From the NCBI GenBank assembly GCA_029778535.1, contig JAKOQB010000228.1:1-64000 (forward strand): 64,000 nt of DNA. Direction: 5' to 3'. Under the pieces are notes generated by a model. That model worked only from the letters and a program-made list of their open reading frames with translations. It ran no database searches and was not told the DNA's origin. The DNA comes from Pseudomonadota bacterium (GTDB taxonomy: Bacteria; Pseudomonadota; Gammaproteobacteria; Burkholderiales; Burkholderiaceae_F). Numbering within the stretch: position 1 is the stretch's first letter; each line of letters begins with the position of its first letter. The position numbers were made by a program, and so were the translations under genes. Below, one piece after another: positions 8,538-17,166 of this stretch.

Positions 8538-10445
8538 GTGCGAACTTTCCGTGTTTTCGCGGCCGCCCTGATGGCGGCCGTTTTTCTTGCCGCGCTGCCG
8601 TCGTCCGCGGCGCGCGCCGAGCCGCTGACGGTGGTCGACTGGGCGCAGACCACGGCCGGCGCCAAGCCGGCCGCGGATGCGCCGTGGAAGACGTTCGACC
8701 TGCCGCTGCGCTGGACGGCGGCCGAGGACGCGCCGCTGCAGAGCGTGGCGCTGCGGCTGCGCTTCAGGCTGAGCGCGCAGCCGACCGACGCGTGGGCGCT
8801 GCTGCTGAAGCTTGACACCACGGGCGGGCGCGTCAGCGTCAACGATCGCGTGATCGGCGAGATCCGCATGGCCGACGATTTCACCGACGTGCAGTGGCGC
8901 CGGCCGCACCTGCTTGCGATCGATCCGTCGGTGCTGATCGCCGGCGACAACGTGATCCTGATCCAGACCACCTATCGCGGCGGCGTGCACGCGCTGGCGG
9001 GCGTCGAAGTGGGCCCGCTGACGCAGCTGTCGACGCTGTACGAGCGGCAGTTCTTCCTGTCGTCGACGCTGCCTTGGATCGGCGGCACGCTGGCGGCGCT
9101 GCTGGCGCTGATCTTCGGCGTGCTGTGGCTGCGCCGGCGCGAGACGACGCTCGGGCTGCTGACGCTGGCGGCGCTGCTGTGGGTCGCGCGCAGCCTGTTC
9201 TTCGTGATCGAGACGGTGCCGCTCGATGCGCGGATCTGGATGCAGGCGCTGTTCTACGGCTCGACCGGCATCTTCGCGGCGGTGATGACGACCGCGTTGC
9301 TGCGGCTGGCAGGCCGCGAGGTGCGGCGCGACTTCTGGCTGCCGCTCGTCTACGGCGTGCTCGGGCCGCTGCTGCTGATCGTCACCAACCGCAACGCGGC
9401 GCCGTACCTGGACGACTGGTGGCTGCCGGGACTGATCATGATCGCCGGCACGGCGCTCTTTTACGCAGTGCTGTCGCGCGTGCGCCATCGCGAGCGGCTG
9501 CAGATCGTCGTCGTGGCCGCGATCGCGATCGCCATCGCCGCGTCGATCCACGACTACGCGCTGGTCCGGGGCTGGCTGCCGCTCGGCAATTCGCTGGCGC
9601 TGCACTGGGCCGGGCCGCTGCTGCTGGTGGCGCTGGCCGCGCCGCTGGTCGACCGCTTCATGCGCGTGCTGTCCGACGCGGAGCTGGCGCGTACCGACCT
9701 GGAGACGCGCGTGCGCGAGCGCGAGCAGATGCTGAAGCGCAACTACGAGCGGCTGCGCGAGGGCGAGCGCATGCAGGCGACCGCCGCGGAGCGCCAGCGC
9801 ATCATGCAGGACATGCACGACGGGCTGGGTTCGCAGCTGCTGTCGTCGCTGATGCTGGTGGAGCGCGGCGCGCTGTCGCAGCACCAGGTCGCGCAGATCC
9901 TGCGCGAATCGATCGACGACATGCGGCTGGCGATCGACGCCCTGGCGCAGGGCAACACCGATCTGCTCGCCTCGCTCGGCAACCTGCGCTTCCGCATGGA
10001 GCCGCGCTTCCGCGCCGCCGGCATCGAACTGACGTGGGACGCGCGCGGACTGCCGGAGGAGCTGAACATCAACCCCGACGCGGTGCTGCCGATCCTGCGC
10101 ATCGTGCAGGAGGCGCTGACCAACGCTCTGAAGCACAGCCACGCGCGTGCGGTGTCGGTGGTGCTGACCGTCGACCCGGCCGACGATGGCCCGTGGCTGC
10201 AGGTGCGCGTGACCGACAACGGCCGCGGCATCGCCGGCGAGCGCGTCGGCGGGCGCGGCCTGCTGAACATGCGCAGCCGCGCCGGCAAGATCGGCGCGCA
10301 ACTGAAGCTCGAAAGCGTGCCCGGCGCCGGCACGCGCGTGAAGCTGACCTATCGCCTCGAGCCGTACCACAGCGGCGCCACTCGGGGGCAGACGCAGCTC
10401 GGCATGAACACCGAGGCAATCATCGAGCGCTTCCGGCAGATCTAG
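8538..10445 (+). CDS. Membrane sensor histidine kinase (HisKA_3 type)
   Basis: 635 residues from GTG 8538; a TTG at 8526 overlapping the previous stop is an alternative. Residues 1-28 are a signal peptide ending near SSAARA. A periplasmic domain of about 150 residues follows, resembling 7TMR-DISM extracellular or sialic-acid-esterase-like beta domains, then seven closely spaced membrane helices (about 175-380). After a short coiled coil comes the dimerisation helix with H427 in MHDGLGSQ, then the HATPase domain with EALTNALKHSHA and DNGRGI and GRGLLNMRSRA. The layout is that of NarX/DegS-like kinases with a 7TMR-DISM input. The ligand is not known. Confidence 0.88.
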   Translation: MRTFRVFAAALMAAVFLAALPSSAARAEPLTVVDWAQTTAGAKPAADAPWKTFDLPLRWTAAEDAPLQSVALRLRFRLSAQPTDAWALLLKLDTTGGRVSVNDRVIGEIRMADDFTDVQWRRPHLLAIDPSVLIAGDNVILIQTTYRGGVHALAGVEVGPLTQLSTLYERQFFLSSTLPWIGGTLAALLALIFGVLWLRRRETTLGLLTLAALLWVARSLFFVIETVPLDARIWMQALFYGSTGIFAAVMTTALLRLAGREVRRDFWLPLVYGVLGPLLLIVTNRNAAPYLDDWWLPGLIMIAGTALFYAVLSRVRHRERLQIVVVAAIAIAIAASIHDYALVRGWLPLGNSLALHWAGPLLLVALAAPLVDRFMRVLSDAELARTDLETRVREREQMLKRNYERLREGERMQATAAERQRIMQDMHDGLGSQLLSSLMLVERGALSQHQVAQILRESIDDMRLAIDALAQGNTDLLASLGNLRFRMEPRFRAAGIELTWDARGLPEELNINPDAVLPILRIVQEALTNALKHSHARAVSVVLTVDPADDGPWLQVRVTDNGRGIAGERVGGRGLLNMRSRAGKIGAQLKLESVPGAGTRVKLTYRLEPYHSGATRGQTQLGMNTEAIIERFRQI

Positions 10446-10565
10446 ACCGAAGTCCCCCTCACGCAGCTCCTCTTGAGGGTGCCGGTCGAGGGAAGCGGCA
10501 AACGACCCCGAGTGTTGGACATCGGCGACGGGCGAAGATCGGCCACGAGCCGCCATTGCAGGCAC
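10446..10565. other. Short gap after the kinase gene
   Basis: About 120 bases. I see no gene and no convincing terminator hairpin with a T-run. Confidence 0.3.
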
Positions 10566-10919
10566 TCAGCGGCGATCGAGGCACGGGCCCAAGCGCCGCA
10601 ATAGCAGCGCGTGCGCCCAATCCATGAAAGCCTGCACGCGTGCAGTGCGCTTGCGGATGGTCGGGGTCACCAAGTGAAGCGGCAGCGGGGGGCATTCCCA
10701 GCCCGGCAGCACACGCACGAGCGCGCCGCTGGACATATGGTGGCTGGCCACGAATTGCGCCAGCTGAATGATGCCCAGTCCGTCCAGCCCTGCGCTCAAG
10801 GCGGCCGCGCTGTCGGTCGTGACGAAGCGCGCCGGAACGTCCAGTTCCGCTTGCCCGCCCTCGCGCATCAGCTTCACCGGGCGCACCTTGCCTGTGGACG
10901 CGAGCACGAAACCGACCCA
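10566..10919 (-). pseudogene. C-terminal fragment of a LysR-type regulator
   Basis: Read leftward from about 10919, the frame gives WVGFVLASTGKVRPVKL, then TTDSAAALSAGLDGLGIIQL, LVRVLPGWECPPLPLHLV and RVQAFMDWAHALL. These are the last 110 or so residues of a LysR substrate-binding domain, in family order. The HTH and the first half of the sensor domain are missing. The start at GTG 10907 is only the first possible codon within the fragment. Immediately upstream lies a second, unrelated fragment on the opposite strand, so a deletion probably fused two divergent genes. Not expected to function. Confidence 0.75.
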
Positions 10920-11332
10920 CGTTTTTCCTGTCCACGATCCTGGTCGAGCTGGTCGGCTCGTCGCAGGCGCTGGCGCAACTGAAGTCGCTCATCGTCACAC
11001 CCGGCCTGTGGATCCTGATTCCGGCCATCGCAGCGGCTGGCGGCAGCGGCTTCGTCCTATCCAGGTTGCGCCGTGGCCGATGGGTCGACGCGAAGAAGAA
11101 GCGCATGCCGTTCATCGCGGCCAACGGGCTGCTCGTACTCGTGCCGTGCGCGATCGTCCTGAACCGGTGGGCCGCCTCGGGCTCTTTCGACACGGCCTTC
11201 CATGCGCTGCAGGCGATCGAGCTGATCGCCGGGGCGATCAACCTGACGCTGATGGGACTGAACGCGCGCGACGGTCTGAGGATGACCCGCAGACTGCGCG
11301 TCGGCCCGCCCCGTCCTTCGACCGCCGGCTGA
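10919..11332 (+). pseudogene. 5'-truncated membrane protein fragment
   Basis: From about 10919 the plus strand reads TFFLSTILVELVGSSQALAQ and continues without stop to the TGA at 11330. It contains three hydrophobic helices (about 10922-10950, 11000-11055 and 11110-11160, with a fourth weaker one near 11210-11250) and basic loops such as KKKRMPF. No start codon precedes the first helix, and the sequence directly upstream belongs to the LysR fragment in the other direction. An ATG-less open frame from 11066 would give only an 88-residue remnant. I do not recognise the family. Confidence 0.55.
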
Positions 11333-11712
11333 TGCGCCTCACGCAGTGCCGACGCTGCGCCACTGTCCCGCTTCGTTCATGCAGCGCTGCAATCGGGCGC
11401 CGCTCCGAACCGCCAATCCGATTTTCTTTGATCCAGAGAAAGAACCACGCCTTCGCGTTGCCGATTCGGGATAACGGCTGCTCGACCCGACGCCCAGAAT
11501 CGCCCGCACCCCTGAATTCGGCTGCGTCCCGCACCGGACGGCCGCAGCACACGCGGAGGACTCGATGCTGCGACGAAGCGTGCTCGTCAGTGTGCCGGCG
11601 ATTCCACGCGCGGCGCATCGACGGCTAGCGGCGCTTCCGCGTCGCCTCGCGCAGCCGAGTGATCTTCGGCTTTGCTCCCGATCCAAAACGCTCAACGCAT
11701 CGGAGACGCGTC
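11333..11712. other. 380-base upstream region of the qhp operon
   Basis: I find no supportable gene here. It should contain the promoter of the amine dehydrogenase operon. I looked for a sigma-54 type GG-N10-GC pair and for obvious direct repeats of an AraC-type site (QhpR regulates the operon in Paracoccus) and did not see a convincing example. A GGAG ribosome site lies about 11 bases before the qhpA start. Confidence 0.3.
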
Positions 11713-13278
11713 ATGGCCATGACGATCCGCAACCTCCTCCGCGCTGCCGCCGTCGGCTCTGCGGCGTTGCTCGCCTACGCTCCCGCGCAGGCGTTCGACC
11801 GCGACTCGCTGATCTGGAAGAAGTGCACGCCGTGCCACGCCGCGAGCGCGGACGGCCGGATCGCCCGCGTCGAGGACATGCGTACGACGCCGGAGGAGTG
11901 GACCGCCATCCTCGACCGCATGCGGCGGCTGCACGGCATGGAGATCAAACAGGGCGAGATGGACCGGATGCTGAAGGAACTCGGCGCCACGCAGATCCTG
12001 ACGCCGCAGGAACAGGCGCAGGTCGCGTACCTGAGCCTGTGGCACAACTCGCAGCAGGTCGAGGCGCCGGCAGACAAGGACGAAGAGAAGCTCTTCACGA
12101 CCTGCGTGCGCTGCCACACCGCGGGCAAGTTCTTCTCGTACCGGATGACGCCAGGCGCGTGGGCCAATCTGCGCGACTTCCACCTGTACATCGTGCCGAC
12201 GGTCGTGTTCCAGATGCGCGAAATGCGCTGGGTCACCGAGGCCGATGCGGTGCTGTCGACCCTGGCGAAGAAACTGCCATACGACAAAGCGTGGTCCGCG
12301 CCGACGACGAGGATCGAAGGCAGCTGGGCCATGTTCGGCTACGAGCCGGGGCGCGGCTGGTATCGGGGCGAAGCGCGCGTGACCGATTCCGGCAACGCCG
12401 AATACCGTCTCAACGGCAGTCTCGCGTACCGCGACGGAACGTCCGAAGCCTTTGCCGGCGAAGCCACGCTGTACGGCGGCTACGCGCTGCGCACGCGCAC
12501 GAAGAACAACGGCTTCGCAAGCAACGGCGCGTTCATCGTGTCGGGCGACACGCTGCGCGGCGAATGGCATCTGCCGGCGCCGAACTTCCGCACCTCCAGC
12601 GCGACCTGGCTGCGCGATGACGGCACCGCCAAGATCGCACGCATCGTGCCGGCGTTCCTGCTGAAGGGCGAGAAGACGGCGCTCACGATCGAGGGCCTGA
12701 ACCTGCCCGACGCGCGGCCGGCGGACGTTTCATTTGCCGGCGCAGCGGTCAAGGTGCTGTCGGTCAAGCGCGTAGCAGCAGGCGCACTGCAGCTCGAAGT
12801 GATCAGCAGCGCCGACAAGCTCGCCACCGCAAAGCTTGCGCTGAAAGGAATCGCGGCCGGGTCGATCACGCTTGCGCCGCAGATCGACTACATCGCGATC
12901 ACGCCAGAGCTGGGACGCGCTCGCTTGTCGAGCGGACAACATTACCCGGCCGAAGGCGTGCAGTTCGAAGCGATCGCCTATGCCAAGGGCACTGGCAAGA
13001 CCGGCGGCGTGGCGCTCGGTCCGGTGCCGGCGACGTTCCGGCTGGCGGAGGAGAAGACGCGCCCCGACGACGACGATCTGCGCTGGCTCGGCGCGATCCA
13101 GCCGAACGGCAACTACGTGCCGCTGGGCGACTACGGCCCCAATCCGGCGCGCAACTACTCGGGCGAGAACAGCGGGCTCGTGAAGGTCATCGCGCACTAC
13201 AAGCGCGGCGCGCAGACGTATCGAGCGGAGGCCAAGCTCGCCGTCACGATGCCGGACTTCATCGCGCGGATTCGATGA
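11713..13278 (+). CDS. qhpA: Quinohemoprotein amine dehydrogenase alpha subunit (dihaem cytochrome c)
   Basis: 521 residues. The signal peptide ends after AYAPAQA (about 27). Two c-type haem sites follow: C38-x2-C41-H42 and C131-x2-C134-H135. The remainder is beta-rich, matching the Ig-like and barrel domains of the QHNDH alpha subunit. This periplasmic subunit passes electrons from the tryptophylquinone in the gamma subunit to an external cytochrome or azurin. The next gene starts inside its stop codon (ATGA), so qhpA and qhpD are translationally coupled. Length and order A-D-C-B agree with the Paracoccus and Pseudomonas operons. Confidence 0.93.
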   Translation: MAMTIRNLLRAAAVGSAALLAYAPAQAFDRDSLIWKKCTPCHAASADGRIARVEDMRTTPEEWTAILDRMRRLHGMEIKQGEMDRMLKELGATQILTPQEQAQVAYLSLWHNSQQVEAPADKDEEKLFTTCVRCHTAGKFFSYRMTPGAWANLRDFHLYIVPTVVFQMREMRWVTEADAVLSTLAKKLPYDKAWSAPTTRIEGSWAMFGYEPGRGWYRGEARVTDSGNAEYRLNGSLAYRDGTSEAFAGEATLYGGYALRTRTKNNGFASNGAFIVSGDTLRGEWHLPAPNFRTSSATWLRDDGTAKIARIVPAFLLKGEKTALTIEGLNLPDARPADVSFAGAAVKVLSVKRVAAGALQLEVISSADKLATAKLALKGIAAGSITLAPQIDYIAITPELGRARLSSGQHYPAEGVQFEAIAYAKGTGKTGGVALGPVPATFRLAEEKTRPDDDDLRWLGAIQPNGNYVPLGDYGPNPARNYSGENSGLVKVIAHYKRGAQTYRAEAKLAVTMPDFIARIR

Positions 13279-14681
13279 ACGAGGTCTACGCGTTCGCGGA
13301 TCACCGGATCTTCTCCGGTGCCGGCGGCGGCGCGCTGCTGTTCGGCGCGGAGCAGGCGAGCCTGTTCGCGATCGAACGCGCGACGCGCGAGGTGATCGAT
13401 CGCTGGCACACCGAGACCGCGATCGATCTGCAGCGCGCGCAGCAGCCGGACCGCGAAGTGCTCGAAGCGCTGCGCGACGCGCAGGTGCTCGTACCCGCGG
13501 CGCGGCCGCGCCGGCGCGTGCCGGCGGCGATCGATCCGGCGCGGATTCCGCTCGGCACGCTGGTGCTCGAAGCCGCGCAGGCGTGCAACCTGCGCTGCAC
13601 CTACTGCTACGCGGGTGGCGGTTCGTACGGCGGCGTCGCGCGGATGATGTCGCCCGAACTCGCGCGCCGTGCCGCGCGCTTCCTGGTCGAAGCCTCTGGC
13701 GATCGCGACCGCGTGACGTTGGTGCTCTTCGGCGGCGAGCCGCTGCTCAACCTGCCGGCGATCGAGGCGGCGGTGCTCGAAGCCGAGGCGGCGGCGCGGG
13801 CGCGCGGCAAGAACCTCACCGTCTCGCTGACCACCAACGGCACGCGCTTTACGCCCGCGGCGCTCGCGTTCCTGAGCGCGCATCCGATCTCGGTGTCGGT
13901 CAGCATCGACGGGCCGCCCGACCTGCACGATGCCAACCGCCGCTATCCGGGCGCGAACGGTGCGGGCACGTATGCGGACATCGTCGCCGGCCTGGATGCG
14001 CTGCGCGCGCATCTGCCGCGGCCGCCGGCGGCGCGGGTGACGCTGACGCCGGACCAATGGGAGCGCGTGCCCGAAGTGTTCGACCACCTGCGCGGCCTCG
14101 GCTTCCTCGAAGTCGGCATCGCGCCGGTGAGTCCCATGTCCTCAGCGCTGCTGCCGACGTGCGCGCAGGAGCAAACGCTGCTCGCGGGCTTCGCGCAACT
14201 GGCGCAGCGCTTCGTGCACGAGGCCGAGGCGGGACGGCTGCTGCCGTTCTCCAATCTGCTCGATCTGCTCGCGCGCCTGCATCAGGGGCAGGCGAAGGAG
14301 GCGCCGTGCGGCGCGGGGCTCGGCTATCTCGCGCTCGATGCGGAGGGCCGCTTCTACCTGTGCCATCGGCTGGCGGGTGTCGATCGCTTTTTCGTCGGCG
14401 ATCTCGGCCGGGGCATCGACCACGAACGCATCCGTGCCTCCCTCGCCGCGCAGGCCGCGCCGCGCCGGGACGATTGCAGCGCGTGCTGGGCACGCAGCTT
14501 GTGCGCCGGCGGCTGCCACCACGACAACTATCTGCGCGAGAACGAACTCGGACTGGCGCCCGGCGGCGCCTGCGATTTCATCCGCAGTTGGCTCGAGATT
14601 GGCATCCGCGTGTACGCGGCGCTGCGCCGCGCCCCCGACCCCCGCGTGCTCGCCTTCCTCGCACGGCGTGCCGACGGTTGA
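13275..14681 (+). CDS. qhpD: Radical SAM peptide thioether-bridge synthase QhpD
   Basis: 468 residues. The radical SAM cluster motif CX3CX2C is at C104, C108, C111 (ACNLRCTYCYAG). GGEPLL and SVSIDGP follow in the usual places. The C-terminal third is a SPASM-type auxiliary cluster domain with many cysteines (PCGAGLGYLALD, YLCHRL, DDCSACWARSLCAGGCHHDN). QhpD forms the three Cys-to-Asp/Glu thioether links inside the gamma subunit QhpC in the cytoplasm before export. The start ATG overlaps the qhpA stop. Length matches the known enzyme. Confidence 0.94.
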   Translation: MNEVYAFADHRIFSGAGGGALLFGAEQASLFAIERATREVIDRWHTETAIDLQRAQQPDREVLEALRDAQVLVPAARPRRRVPAAIDPARIPLGTLVLEAAQACNLRCTYCYAGGGSYGGVARMMSPELARRAARFLVEASGDRDRVTLVLFGGEPLLNLPAIEAAVLEAEAAARARGKNLTVSLTTNGTRFTPAALAFLSAHPISVSVSIDGPPDLHDANRRYPGANGAGTYADIVAGLDALRAHLPRPPAARVTLTPDQWERVPEVFDHLRGLGFLEVGIAPVSPMSSALLPTCAQEQTLLAGFAQLAQRFVHEAEAGRLLPFSNLLDLLARLHQGQAKEAPCGAGLGYLALDAEGRFYLCHRLAGVDRFFVGDLGRGIDHERIRASLAAQAAPRRDDCSACWARSLCAGGCHHDNYLRENELGLAPGGACDFIRSWLEIGIRVYAALRRAPDPRVLAFLARRADG

Positions 14682-14731
14682 ATGGTTCACGAAGGAGAAC
14701 GTTGACAGCGATCAACCTCGGCAGCCGCCCG

Positions 14732-14781
14732 CGTCATTCCCGCCCCCGATCGCAGTCGAGGGCAGGCTCCAGCGGGAATCC
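14732..14781. repeat. Palindromic repeat CGTCATTCCCGC...GCGGGAATCC
   Basis: A degenerate inverted repeat with arms CGTCATTCCCGC and GCGGGAATCC fills most of the 154-base gap between qhpD and qhpC. A second element of the same type, with nearly complete arms, is at 49126-49164. In an operon it could stabilise or partly terminate the transcript. Confidence 0.7.
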
Positions 14782-14835
14782 AGCGCCGTTGTCTTTTGCC
14801 GTTGCTGAGCATCACCGATCAGGAAGGAGAAGGCA

Positions 14836-15162
14836 ATGAAGAAGAAGCTCATCGAAGCATTAAACGAAAAGGCCAAGGCGATCGAGCGACTGGCCGATGG
14901 CGAACAGCCCACGGCCGAAGCGCTCGGCAAGCTGCCGCCGATGCCGCAGGGCTGCACGACGATCTTCGACACCGGTTGGGAGACCAATCCGCGCCCGACT
15001 TATCCGATCGGCAACTGCCAGGCCTCGGCGCGCGACTTCCACGGCTGCGCGGGCGACTGCTGGTGGCCGGCGCAGGTGCCGGACGGGCTCACCAATCACA
15101 AGGACTTCGACGTCGCCTGCCCGAACATCGCGCGCGACTGGCGCAACCTGAAGTACGACTAG
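14836..15162 (+). CDS. qhpC: Quinohemoprotein amine dehydrogenase gamma subunit precursor (CTQ-bearing peptide)
   Basis: 108 residues. A charged leader of roughly 30-38 residues precedes the core. All residues that are cross-linked in the known subunit are present at identical spacing: C40 with E49, C61 with D67, C75 with D83 (thioethers made by QhpD), and C71 with W77, which become the cysteine tryptophylquinone (CTQ). The WWPAQVPD motif is intact. The leader is removed by QhpE. One additional cysteine, C95, has no counterpart that I recall in the Pseudomonas or Paracoccus peptides. A strong AGGAAGGAGA ribosome site precedes the ATG, fitting a small structural subunit needed in quantity. Confidence 0.95.
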   Translation: MKKKLIEALNEKAKAIERLADGEQPTAEALGKLPPMPQGCTTIFDTGWETNPRPTYPIGNCQASARDFHGCAGDCWWPAQVPDGLTNHKDFDVACPNIARDWRNLKYD

Positions 15163-15171
15163 GAGGACGCC

Positions 15172-16188
15172 ATGCGGTGGCAACGTTTCGTCGTACTCGC
15201 GCTGTGCGGATTCGTGTGCGCCGGAATCGCCCGCACCGAGGCACGCGATCGGCTGTATTACCTCGGCTACGAAGTCATCCAGGTGATCGACGGCGACACC
15301 GATGCGATCGTCGCTGACATTCCGATCAACGGCGCCACGCGCGAAGTCGGCCTGACCGCGGACAGGAAGTTCCTGTACGTGGCGACCAATCGCCACCTCG
15401 TGCACAAGGTCGACCTCGCCGCGAACCGCGTCGTCAGTACGGTCGACCTGAGCGGCGACGACTGGGACCGGTTCATGTTCGGCTTCGCGCTCGATGCCGA
15501 CGGCAAGACCGCGTACGGCGCGCTGATGTCGCGCACGGCGAGCAAGGGCGAGGTCGTGGTCGGCAAGCCGGTGGTCGCGCAGTTCGATCTCGCCACCGGC
15601 AAGGTGCTGCGCAGCGTCGAGGTGCCGTGGGGCGTGGCGCACCTCGTCGCCGTGAAGGGCGGGAAGACGATCTACGCGATCGGCCAGGACCTGTACAAGA
15701 TCGACACGACGGGAGCGGACATGAAGATCGTCGAGACCGTGCCCATGTTCGCCAAGGAGATGAACATCCTGCCGTTCTGGGATTACGCGTTCGACAACGG
15801 CGGCGTGGCCAGCATGAACTACTACACGCCGAGGGCGATGGGCCTGCTGCTGGTCGATCAGGCGACCGGCAACATGCAGGACATCGTGCTGACGGGCGAA
15901 CCGGCGATGGCCTATTCGGTCGTGCTCGCGCCCGACCGCAAGAAGGCGTACGCGGTGATGGACGACCTGACCGTCATCGACCTCGAGAAGAAGACCTACG
16001 TCGCGTCGGTGCCGATCAAGGAAGGCACGTGCTACGGCGTCAATGTGTCGAGCGACGGCAGGAAGATCTACGCCGGCGGCGGCGGCTCGACGCTGACGGT
16101 GTTCGACGCGCGCACGCTCAAGCCGATCAAGGTGCTGCAGATGGCGTCGGACGGGATGGATCTGCGGCGGGTCAGCGTTCCGGATTGA
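15172..16188 (+). CDS. qhpB: Quinohemoprotein amine dehydrogenase beta subunit
   Basis: 338 residues. A signal peptide (about 1-24, ending near GIARTEA) leads into a seven-bladed beta-propeller with YVTN-like repeats, for example KFLYVATN, KTAYGAL, KTIYAIGQ, KKAYAVMD and KIYAGGGGSTLTVFD. This periplasmic subunit carries part of the active-site wall around the CTQ. It starts 9 bases after qhpC with an AGGAGG ribosome site. Length agrees with known beta subunits. Confidence 0.92.
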   Translation: MRWQRFVVLALCGFVCAGIARTEARDRLYYLGYEVIQVIDGDTDAIVADIPINGATREVGLTADRKFLYVATNRHLVHKVDLAANRVVSTVDLSGDDWDRFMFGFALDADGKTAYGALMSRTASKGEVVVGKPVVAQFDLATGKVLRSVEVPWGVAHLVAVKGGKTIYAIGQDLYKIDTTGADMKIVETVPMFAKEMNILPFWDYAFDNGGVASMNYYTPRAMGLLLVDQATGNMQDIVLTGEPAMAYSVVLAPDRKKAYAVMDDLTVIDLEKKTYVASVPIKEGTCYGVNVSSDGRKIYAGGGGSTLTVFDARTLKPIKVLQMASDGMDLRRVSVPD

Positions 16189-16246
16189 CGATGAAGTTCG
16201 GCAACGACGAACCGCAGGACTGCGCGCTACGAGGTCGCGCTGAATG

Positions 16247-16318
16247 CGTCGTCCCGGCGCAGGCCGGGACCCAATTTGCGGCGCCGGAACTTGGGCCCCG
16301 GCCTTCGCCGGGGCAACG
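16247..16318. repeat. Palindromic dispersed repeat, copy 1 (GTCGTCCCGGCGCAGGCCGGG type)
   Basis: Two GC-rich arms, GTCGTCCCGGCGCAGGCCGGG and CCCCGGCCTTCGCCGGGGCAAC, flank a core ATTTGCGGC...AACTTGGG. A copy with about 80 percent identity is at 30340-30409 between pelB and pelC. Here it separates qhpB from the U32 gene pair. Confidence 0.85.
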
Positions 16319-16338
16319 TGCCCGTTCTTGAGATCGCG

Positions 16339-17166
16339 ATGGAATACGGCCTCCGCCTCGCGCACCCGGACGCCGCGCCGGCTGATCCGCGCGACGTTTG
16401 TCCCGCGTCGTGGCGGAGACTGCTGCCGGAAGGCCCGATCGTGGCGCTGTACTTCGGCTCCGAGTTCTGCGAGGACCGATTGCCCGATCTCGACGAAGCC
16501 GAGGCGTTCTGCGCGACGGCGCAGGCGCGCGGCTGGGAGCCGACTCTGCTGACGCCGCTCGTGACGCCCGCAGGACTCGAACGCGTGCATCGGCTGCTGG
16601 TGGCACTGGGAGCGATTCTCCGGCAGCCCGCCGTCGTGTTCAACGACTGGGGCGTGCTCGGACTGCTGCGCGAACGGCACCCGGCGCTGCCGCGGCGCGC
16701 CGGCCGGCTGATGAACCGCTCGCTGCGTGATCCGCGTGCCTATCGCGCTGCGCCGGGCGGCTGCGCGACGCACGACGCCTCGCGCTTTGCGCGGCTGCGC
16801 CGCTTCCTTGCGGACGCGGGCGTGGCGGCGGTCGAAACGGATGCGGACCTCGACGGCGGCTATCTCGGCGACTGCAGCGACGGGCTGGCGCGCGCGCTGC
16901 ACCTGCCGTTCACGTTCGCGGCTTCGGGCCGCAACTGCCCGCTGAAGGCGCTGCTGTACCGCGAGGGCGGCGGCTTCTCCAAGTCGCTCGCCGATCCCTG
17001 CACAGCGCCATGCCGATCGGGGCCGATGCCCGCGCAGCGGGACGATGCGGCGCTTCCCCACTGGCGCGCCGGCAACACGCTCTTCTACGAGATCCCGCAG
17101 CAGTCGGCGTCGACGTGGCTGGCGCACACCGACCGCATCGTGCTGCACGAGGAGGCGCTGCCGTGA
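16339..17166 (+). CDS. Peptidase U32-like / UbiV-like Fe-S protein in the qhp operon
   Basis: 275 residues from ATG 16339; the frame is open through the repeat upstream. It is not a listed member of the qhp operons that I know. The pattern YFGSEFCEDR (C44) corresponds to the YLGE..C motif of UbiV, and C200, C221 and C225 (C-x20-C-x3-C) match the C-terminal cluster ligands of UbiV in order. Together these four cysteines could hold a [4Fe-4S] cluster. UbiU and UbiV form a heterodimer that hydroxylates ubiquinone precursors without O2. The gene overlaps the next U32 gene by 4 bases, again like a UbiV-UbiU pair. Its substrate here is proposed to be the QhpC tryptophan (inference). Confidence 0.65.
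   Translation: MEYGLRLAHPDAAPADPRDVCPASWRRLLPEGPIVALYFGSEFCEDRLPDLDEAEAFCATAQARGWEPTLLTPLVTPAGLERVHRLLVALGAILRQPAVVFNDWGVLGLLRERHPALPRRAGRLMNRSLRDPRAYRAAPGGCATHDASRFARLRRFLADAGVAAVETDADLDGGYLGDCSDGLARALHLPFTFAASGRNCPLKALLYREGGGFSKSLADPCTAPCRSGPMPAQRDDAALPHWRAGNTLFYEIPQQSASTWLAHTDRIVLHEEALP

Noticed and set aside
10459..11241. A minus-strand open frame of 260 codons bridging the LysR and membrane-protein fragments
   Set aside because: It uses a different frame from the recognisable LysR fragment and has no family-like motif.
11333..11712. A minus-strand ORF (118 codons) upstream of qhpA
   Set aside because: Composition is Arg/Ser/Cys-rich with no recognisable motif; more likely the qhp control region.
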